Part shown: piece by piece, positions 57,278-64,000 of the stretch
How the letters are laid out: every line of letters begins with the position of its first letter
Numbering within the stretch: position 1 is the stretch's first letter
The notes under the pieces: model-generated
Told to the model about the DNA's origin: nothing
Database searches by the model: none
Seen by the model: only the letters and a program-made list of their open reading frames with translations
Source of the DNA: Verpa conica
Taxonomy: Eukaryota; Ascomycota; Pezizomycetes; Pezizales; Morchellaceae
Reading direction: 5' to 3'
DNA length: 64,000 nucleotides
Assembly (NCBI GenBank): GCA_033030425.1
Contig: JAUFSD010000021.1
Span: 124,001-188,000, forward strand
Position numbers and translations under genes: made by a program

Positions 57278-58369
57278 ATGATGAAAAGCATCTTTACAAT
57301 CATTCTTCTGGCTGCAGTAGTGACTATCTCTGCATCTGCTACCACTGTCGGTAACCTTGGGTTCAACATTGGTCATAAACGCGTAGGGCTACTTCCCCCA
57401 CTTTCATTGTAATAGTCGACGTTCTATATCCTAACATCTCTACATAGTCCGATGGAAACTGTAAAACTACAGATGACTGGATTGGTGACTTCAATGCAAT
57501 CAAGTCTTGGTCACACGACAGTATTCAAATCACCACAGCTAGGCTTTTCTCCACCTATGACTGCTTCAATCTAAAGAATGCTATTCCCGCTGCTCAAGCC
57601 ACTGATATCAAGATCTGGGTCACTATCTGGGCTACTCCAGAGAGTAAATATAATAGAGAGCGTGACGAACTTGATTATGCCATCCGAACATGGGGAACAG
57701 ATTGGTTGGCTGGAATCAATGTCGGATCAGAGCATCTATATCAAGGAAAGCTCACTCCAGAGGATCTGGTTCGCTATATCGAAGAAGTGAAGAACTTGGT
57801 TCATAATACACTTGGTGCTCCTCATATTGCGGTTGGTTGTGCCGATACTTGGACACGGCTAGTGCAACCCAGCGCAAGAATCGTTCTTGAGGCTTCTGAT
57901 GTGAGTTCTTGTCCCATGAGAGCTAATAAGGGTTTCTCCTAATGTAGAGTTTATTAGGTTATTCTATCGAATGGATTTCCATATTGGCAGGGGACACCCA
58001 TTGAGAATGCTGGGAGTACTTTTGGCAGAGATTTTTCCAGTGTCAGAAATATCTTTCCAGATAAGCCTATTATGGTAGGAGAAAGTGGATGGCCCACCGC
58101 GGGCCCCGCATTTGGAGCTGCTATGACATCAGTTGAAAATCAGCAGAAGTACTGGAAAGACACTGTGTGTCCACTACTGGCCCAGGGCATCCCATATTTC
58201 TGGTTCAGTGCTTGTAGGTCCCATACACATCCCAACATATTCTACAAGTACTTTTCTAATGAAGATGGCAGTCGATGAGCCTAGGAAAGAAGGGGATAAT
58301 GGTGATGTCGAAAAGTATTTCGGCATTGCCACGGTTAATCGGGAGCTTAAAATCCGTCTTGAGTGTTAG
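57278..58369 (+). CDS. Glycoside hydrolase family 17 beta-1,3-glucanase, secreted
   Basis: Four exons: 57278-57382, 57448-57900, 57958-58213 and 58272-58369, giving 303 aa. Signal peptide MMKSIFTIILLAAVVTISASA. The GH17 TIM barrel starts at LGFNIGHK. The acid/base Glu is in INVGSEHLY and the nucleophile Glu in MVGESGWPTAG; NGFPYWQG and IPYFWFSAFDEP are family landmarks. It would cut beta-1,3-glucan in the fungus's own wall, or in other walls. Donor GTAGGG of intron 1 is weak, but the CCTAAC branch and family alignment support the join. No GPI signal or serine-rich linker; the enzyme ends right after the last barrel strand. Confidence 0.9.
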
Positions 58370-58657
58370 TATCGTACATGATGCGACTGATACCGGATAT
58401 TTCTGTTTTAAACCGGTGTCTATACTGTTGTTCATTGTGGGAGGCTAGTCACATAAAAAAGCCCGAGCAGGATTGACTGTATTGTTATCGAAGAAAATAA
58501 TAATTCGTAGTGGCTCTATAGCTTGATTCCATCTACAAACCTTTCCAGTTACTAGTTTATTCAAGCTTAGAGGTACATAGATAGAAGGAAAATCAGGCGG
58601 TAAATACTCCACGCCCCAGTAATGACCGACATTGGTTGACTCCAGCAACTAGATAAA
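58370..58657. other. Convergent 3' region
   Basis: The gap between the ends of the GH17 and PAF1 genes, which are convergent. Nothing else recognised. Confidence 0.35.
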
Positions 58658-60030
58658 TCATGTAAGCCCCCCAGTCATTCCTAGTTCCTCCCTCCTTTGC
58701 AATTCCTCATCATTGAGCTCCCTAATAGAAACGTTCAATCTCTCTACCGCTTCTTCCCTCTCAACCTCAACCTGCCCATGTTTTCTCGGCATCCCCGCCA
58801 TGAACTTGTTTGTCCTATGCGGCTGCAAAACATACCTTGCTACCACCGGATAGTAATAGAGTGCCTTCTGTTTTCCGTCACTACCTTTATGAAAGATAAG
58901 TGCGACGTCCTCCAGATTGTCTGAAAGCTGCTGTGTATAAGACCTAGTTTCATACGCGCGGATGTATTTGTATGGGAACACTTTATCAGGGCTATGATCA
59001 AAGGTGTTGTAGGATGCAAATTTATGCTTCACATTTCTCGAAATAGACTTGTTGATTGGAAGGTAGTAATCAAAAATCTGCTTTCCAGGGTCCATTTGAT
59101 CATCACCATTTGGGACCTCATTGGGCCTCAGAAGCCCCACGTCCAACCTAGTGTCCCTTTTACCCTCATTCGCAATCGGACTGGTAGCAAACTTGAAAAC
59201 CATATATCCAGCTGTATCACTACTGGTTTGAGTATCTGGTAGGACTTGAAATGAGTCAACCGCGTAGCAACCTGGTTTTCCAGGGTGCTCCATGTCTTCC
59301 AGGTCCTTCCAGTTTTCTTCCGCTTCTGCAGAGACTTCGTCCCTTACTGCAAAGGCTGCTGCTTGCTTCGGATTGTCTGGGTAAGCAGTATCAAACCCTC
59401 TTATGATAGCCTGAAGTATGCGAACTGGGTCGCTGTCTTCTACCTCACTTGCAGTACGTGTGGCACGGTTGGAATTAAGAAGTCTAGTTGACCGGTTATT
59501 AGAGGCCTTCTGGCTACTAAATTCCACTCGTGGGCCGTCGGCAGAGATGTACTCAGTACGACGGAGGAAGGAGGTTGCTCTAGGCGTACTAAGTCCACGA
59601 GGGTTGAATCTATGGAGCTGATTTGGAGCACGCAAGAGAAGGCGATCGGTGGGGTGAATTGCTGGACGTTCTGTAGTGGGGATAGGTGGAATACCTGTAG
59701 GAGTGGATATATTTAGTGGCTTTCATGATAGCACAGTTTGACAAGCCGCAGCAGTGATAATAAACAAGATGACTTACCTGCATTGGTTCCATCAAACACC
59801 CCCGGCCAATGACTTCCGTTCAACGGCATCCCCCCTTCTGCATCGAAGTCAACGGTGATGGAATCCGTTCTGGCTAAAGTTGAGATAAATGAGGTATCAG
59901 TCATCGAATCCATCGGCAAACCAGGTATATTCAACATTTTTGGTGGGCATGGAGGTGGATCAAGCTCGTTAGTGTAGCGAATTTTAGCAATATAGTTTTG
60001 CTGCTGCTCAAAGGCTGATGGACGTGACAT
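58658..60030 (-). CDS. PAF1: PAF1 complex subunit Paf1
   Basis: Two exons, 60030-59778 and 59694-58658, give 429 aa (donor GTAAGT, acceptor CCTACAG). Paf1 hallmarks: NYIAKIRYTNELDPPPCPPK at residues 12-31, DAEGGMPLN near 64, HPTDRLLLR just after the junction, and the central block FATSPIANEG through YETRSYTQQLSDNLEDVALI. The C-terminus is charged (ELNDEELQRREELG) and short; the long acidic tail seen in yeast Paf1 is absent. The PAF complex travels with RNA polymerase II and supports elongation, H2B ubiquitylation and H3K4/K36 methylation. Confidence 0.92.
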
Positions 60031-61459
60031 CTTTAGCTATGACTGTATTATCTTTGTGAGTCTGACTGTTTGTAGGTGTTGGTGGTGGTGGGGTAATGAT
60101 GGTGATGGAGGACAAACCTTGAACTCCTGAAGATAGGAATGACCGCAACCCTGGAGTGTATCCAAACGCGTCAACACCAGTTTTAACGAGAAAGGCACTA
60201 AAAATTGCCCAAATAATTGATTTGTTTTTCCCCCTCAATTCCCTACATATATCACTCAAGCTAAGCTAAACTCAACTTTCTTCATTCCCACACAATAGCC
60301 AGAGAGTAAAGGGAAAGAAGGAGCTCTTCATACGGGGGGGGGGGGGACTCAGAGCCAGCCCCGCTGAGAGAACCTTCTAGTAATATATAGGAATAAGTGA
60401 GGTATCATATCCTCACCCACACTAGAGCCCAATAGAATAGCCGCAACGGCCCGTCAGTCACCCCAGCACATGGACAGAGCAATGGGATGGAACAGAAACA
60501 ATGAAGGTGCTTAGAGAACAATAATAAGAGGACGGAGAACTTTTTATACACTTTGACGGATGTCATTGAAATTTAGCTGTCGGCAAAAGATTAGTGGGAA
60601 TATTTGTTTGCTGTCGGAACGTTGGTTCTAGCTTGTTCGGCGGGTCGACACCATGTGAACTTATCATACCGAGCTTGTGTATAACCTATCCTTCTTGAAA
60701 TATAGTAAATCTGAGCTCCCCTAGTCATTTTAGTGCCTACCGAGACAATCAACCTGATTTGCACATCGCAATCATTATTAAAGAAATAGCAAGAATATTG
60801 CTAATCGATATAATGTGTAGTGTAGGAAGCCTGGGTCACGAGATATCACTTTATCTGGCGGTAAAGACGACTCTAGATTAAATCTTACCTAACATTGGCT
60901 GTGCGTTACATCATATCATGCGGAATAGATAGCACATATTCAAAGATATTAGCTAATCGCCTATATTGAGTTCCAAAGTCGCCTGCACTTAACATACTAA
61001 AAAATTCAGACAAAATTCTATATATCAATTCTCTGTCTGAGGTTCTAAAGAATCCTCAATCTAAGGTATCAAATTCTCTAAAGACAGCTATTGAAACAGC
61101 CTTAACATTTTCGAGCGGTACCCGCGAAAAGATAGACACGCATAGAGTGTGGTCTAAACCTCTGATAGTAAATACAATGCTTTGTCTTTGCTTCTCCACC
61201 CAAGTTGCGGGAGACATAGAACTTATGAAACTTTTGTTTTGAAAATAGGTACAGGCTACCTAACTTGAATGCTGGGAAGTTTTCTACCACCTTTTTACAG
61301 CCTTAATAACAAAAACATCCACAAGCAAAATTCCTATTTCAAGCACAACCTCACTTATACTTTTAACCTAAAGGCTTTAAATACCTCCCCTCCTCAGCTC
61401 TCCCTTGCTCTTTACCTTTAGTATATTTAACACTATATTTCTTAAAACAGACATCCACT
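60031..61459. other. Intergenic region between divergent PAF1 and ankyrin genes
   Basis: No gene. A 13-G homopolymer at about 60335-60347. The last part is AT-rich with TATA-like ttaaata words before the ankyrin gene. Confidence 0.35.
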
Positions 61460-62218
61460 ATGCCCAAAATATCAACACTCACAGCACTCCCAAACGAGAT
61501 CATACAAATGATCATTAAAGAAGCAGGCACCAAGGAGCTAGCCGCCTTCTCTTCTACATGCAACAAAATCTACGATTTAGCCAAAGACGAGCTATGGAAG
61601 ACCGCGCAGAGCGACTACGAAGGCACTTCAGCATTACATGCTGCAGCTCTCTACGGCCATGGAAGACTGATCGTAAGGCTTATTACAGCCGGCCATGATA
61701 TCGAACAAGAGATGGAGGGAGGAAGCACCGCTCTTTTCCGCGCGTGCAGATACAATGAGCTCACCTCGCTCACTGCACTCATCCAGTACTCACCAAACAC
61801 CGAAGTCTCTGACGAGAGTGGTCTTAGACCAATACATTGGGCAGCCACTTGGGATAACCTTACTATGGTAGTACTTCTCCTGCAGCATGGTGCGGACCCG
61901 AACTCTGAGAGTGATCGTATCCCGGGGACTGCTCTTCATATGACTCTCGTCACCGCTAATAACTTGGATATTGCGAAAGAGTTGGTACTAGCAGGTGCGG
62001 ATATTAACTATAAAGATCTTAATGGAAATACACCGCTTCATTGGGCCTGCACGAAAGACAAAGTGGCTGCAGGGACTTGGCTTACTGCCCGTGGAGCTTT
62101 TATTAATGCGAGGAACAATAATGGCGATACTTCACTTGATGCAGCGTACCGGATGAATTCTCGAGCCTGTATTGCCTGGTTACTCAATAACTCTGCAAGG
62201 CGTTCACGGGATCTCTGA
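61460..62218 (+). CDS. F-box/ankyrin-repeat protein, compact
   Basis: A 252-aa single-exon frame from ATG 61460. F-box at residues 5-45 (LTALPNEIIQMIIKEAGTKE, LAAFSSTCNKIYDLAKDELW). Five ankyrin repeats follow: TSALHAAALYGHGRLIVRLI, TALFRACRYNELTSLTALIQ, RPIHWAATWDNLTMVVLLLQ, TALHMTLVTANNLDIAKELV and TPLHWACTKDKVAAGTWLTA. Probably an SCF adaptor, by family. Repeat consensus is well preserved, unlike the 3635-4381 gene. Confidence 0.82.
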   Translation: MPKISTLTALPNEIIQMIIKEAGTKELAAFSSTCNKIYDLAKDELWKTAQSDYEGTSALHAAALYGHGRLIVRLITAGHDIEQEMEGGSTALFRACRYNELTSLTALIQYSPNTEVSDESGLRPIHWAATWDNLTMVVLLLQHGADPNSESDRIPGTALHMTLVTANNLDIAKELVLAGADINYKDLNGNTPLHWACTKDKVAAGTWLTARGAFINARNNNGDTSLDAAYRMNSRACIAWLLNNSARRSRDL

Positions 62219-62987
62219 TACAATAGATAATCAACAAGGCGATCAAGCATCATTTCAACTTATAGAAGGCTAGGGAGATTAGATAGGAGGGATGAAGAAA
62301 TAAAACGGCAGCAAACCGAGCCCGGAAAGGCAACCTATTAGTACCACGTTGTACTGGGGAGGTCTAAGAAAAGCCGCTTACAACGATCTTGAAAGAATAA
62401 AAGAATAGCTGAGATTTCCTCTATTGTGGAAGGGATTTTGCTTATTGAAACATTTATTAACTCTTTACCTTCTCATTCATACCTAATTCTAGAATTCCCC
62501 TATTCACTAACCATTAAAAAACTCCCTACTAAATGCTTCCTAGCCAACTCTGAATTTGTCTATGACGCAAGTATATGGTACTCGGCCATGAAAGAAATCA
62601 CATGAACCACCTTCTGTTTTAAAAGATGAACACTCAATGAAACATATAAGCTTAAATAACTATTGTATACTCATCTATATATAGAGCCTTTCCCGGGGCG
62701 GGTAATAAGATAGGTATTTGATTAACTCAAGATACATCAAGTCACTATTATAAGCGTCTTGGTTCAGTGAACATACACGTACTTACCGCCATGGCTTAAA
62801 TATAATGAGTCCCTCCAAAATCAGCGAATACAACCCAACTCTAGTATAGTCCATACCGATGGATCCTCTTTCGCTATGGAATTACTCTCATGCAACCTCT
62901 CTTCAAATGGCCCAAACACCGAATCCCGTAAAACCCTTTCCTCGATGTTTTTCCTACCCAGAATCATCTAATACATAACTTCCACCG
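62219..62987. other. Intergenic region
   Basis: No supportable gene. Confidence 0.35.
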
Positions 62988-63707
62988 CTACCTTGCGTCA
63001 TACCCCACGCAATATCGATTTTCATTCATACGCTGATATATCTCTGTTGATACGGCAAAGCCACCTCGCCTCGAGCGCCACATCCACTCTTGCTCGATTT
63101 CATCCGTGGAACGCACTGTCTCAGCATCAAGGTGCAACCTCCAATCCACCTGTTTCAGCCACAAGTCTCTCTCTTTAATCAGATGACCTTTCTGGATACT
63201 ACCACAGTTCCAATACTCAATTTTTAATGCAGAATCTGTTAAAATATCATATGCAAGTCTAAGGGCGACTAAAAGCTTTATAGCCACGAAATCCCACGAA
63301 ATGTGCTGTTTTTCGGTTTTGAAGCTCTTCATATGTTTTTGGAGATACACTAGCCCTAGGAAGATTACCCGAGCTTGTAGACCATTGTCGTATATAATAT
63401 TTAACGCAAAGGTTGCAATGAACTCAGGTATTTCTCGACGGGCTGCCTCTACCGGGGGTAAAGGATAGATTCTGTTTCCAGTATCAGTGAGTAAACACTA
63501 AATATAGACTTTTGAATGTACAAACATGTCAATAGCACGGTTTGCTAAAAAGTATGCCATAGCTCCCAAATTAAATTGAAGGTCACTGAACGAAATTTTC
63601 GTTTGATAGCCCCCACCTATGGGAGGTGCTTCATTATAATTTCTTGCCTGCTTCGTATGAACACAAATTAGCTCTATTGAAACTAAACACGATACTAGAG
63701 CGGACAA
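62988..63707 (-). pseudogene. Cyclin-like (PHO80/Pcl-type) reading frame with one in-frame stop
   Basis: One minus-strand frame is open across 63707-62988 except for a single TAG at 63500-63498. After the stop the product follows a cyclin box: IPEFIATFALNIIY, then VIFLGLVYLQKHMKSF, then FVAIKLLVALRLAYDILTD, then EYWNCGSIQKGHLIKERDLW, then LKQVDWRLHLDAE. This is the order seen in PHO80/Pcl cyclins (helices around ALxxASKxxxD, then ExxFLxxLxxxLxV). The stop is not removed by a normal-sized phase-consistent intron. It could be a pseudogene, or the 5' part may be non-coding with a start I cannot place. The key Lys of the usual ASK motif is missing (LAYD instead), hinting at decay or a diverged partner. 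Confidence 0.5.
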
Positions 63708-64000
63708 ATAACTTCAGGCACCTTAACAAATTCCCAGTACCCTTTTGGCACAAGAATCCTACCGATTTCACCATAGTGGTAAGTGTGGACGAGATTACCC
63801 CTCACTGTCAGGTCGTCAGGTGCCCCTCCTAGGACACAGTCCTTCATAGGGCCCATGATGCAGATTGTACTTAAACAAGTCTAGAGAGTTTAGTAGTTCC
63901 GGGACTTCTATAGATTTTTAAGCTTGCTGAAAGGTCGATTGGAGTTGGGATCGCTGATTACGCAAAGGTAATCTCGCTTGTTTGCGAAAATCGCTAATTT
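63708..64000. other. Window end
   Basis: About 290 bp with no recognised gene. It may hold the 5' exon of the cyclin-like gene. Confidence 0.3.

Noticed and set aside
60008..60259. 83-codon minus-strand frame upstream of PAF1
   Set aside because: It overlaps the PAF1 start in another frame; the PAF1 start is supported by homology pattern.
1..64000. CRISPR arrays, prophage, bacterial operons
   Set aside because: None seen; intron structure and gene families are fungal throughout.

Overview
The window is nuclear DNA of a filamentous ascomycete (Pezizomycotina). Introns are short (mostly about 45-110 bp) with GTAAGT/GTATGT donors and CTAAC-type branch points. Genes are loosely spaced, and the content is typical of this group: THO2, PAF1, GH17, a secreted tyrosinase, F-box/ankyrin proteins and a MARVEL protein. 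The mix of single-copy genes, miniature transposons and orphan genes would suit an early-diverging class such as Pezizomycetes or Orbiliomycetes, but I cannot fix the genus. There is no plasmid, CRISPR or bacterial signal.

Layout. 0-5 kb: a 490-bp hAT-type MITE with a perfect 8-bp target duplication, then two adjacent minus-strand F-box/ankyrin genes. 5-16 kb: a secreted and metabolic block on the plus strand, with an LPMO-like secreted protein, a six-exon S28 serine carboxypeptidase-like protein, a tandem GFA-domain protein and a MARVEL membrane protein with a poly-Q/poly-P tail. 16.7-25 kb: a small mariner-like inverted-repeat element and the 7.5-kb, four-exon THO2 gene (about 2370 aa). 26-30 kb: a six-exon tyrosinase and an ankyrin gene with a long acidic tail. 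30-39 kb: mostly non-coding, with two further inverted-repeat elements, a small secreted protein and one unknown proline/serine-rich gene. 39-41 kb: a five-exon NLP (NPP1-like) gene. 42-57 kb: an AT-rich island of small orphan genes, including a two-exon tandem ubiquitin-like protein, a protein with two RRM-like folds, three coiled-coil or helical proteins and an intron-containing tRNA gene. 57-64 kb: a GH17 glucanase, PAF1, another F-box/ankyrin gene and a cyclin-like reading frame broken by one stop.

Themes. THO2 (mRNP assembly and export) and PAF1 (transcription elongation) are conserved nuclear housekeeping genes that anchor the window. The secreted genes (LPMO-like, S28 peptidase, tyrosinase, NLP, GH17, small secreted protein) fit saprotrophy or an interaction with plants. 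Four F-box/ankyrin genes lie within 64 kb, pointing to an expanded ubiquitin-ligase adaptor family. The 42-57 kb island is the least explained region. Its clearest surprise is a diverged double ubiquitin-like protein whose first domain becomes visible only after a 22-nt first exon is spliced on. Exon joins were worked out by reading splice signals and phases by hand and have not been tested against transcripts.
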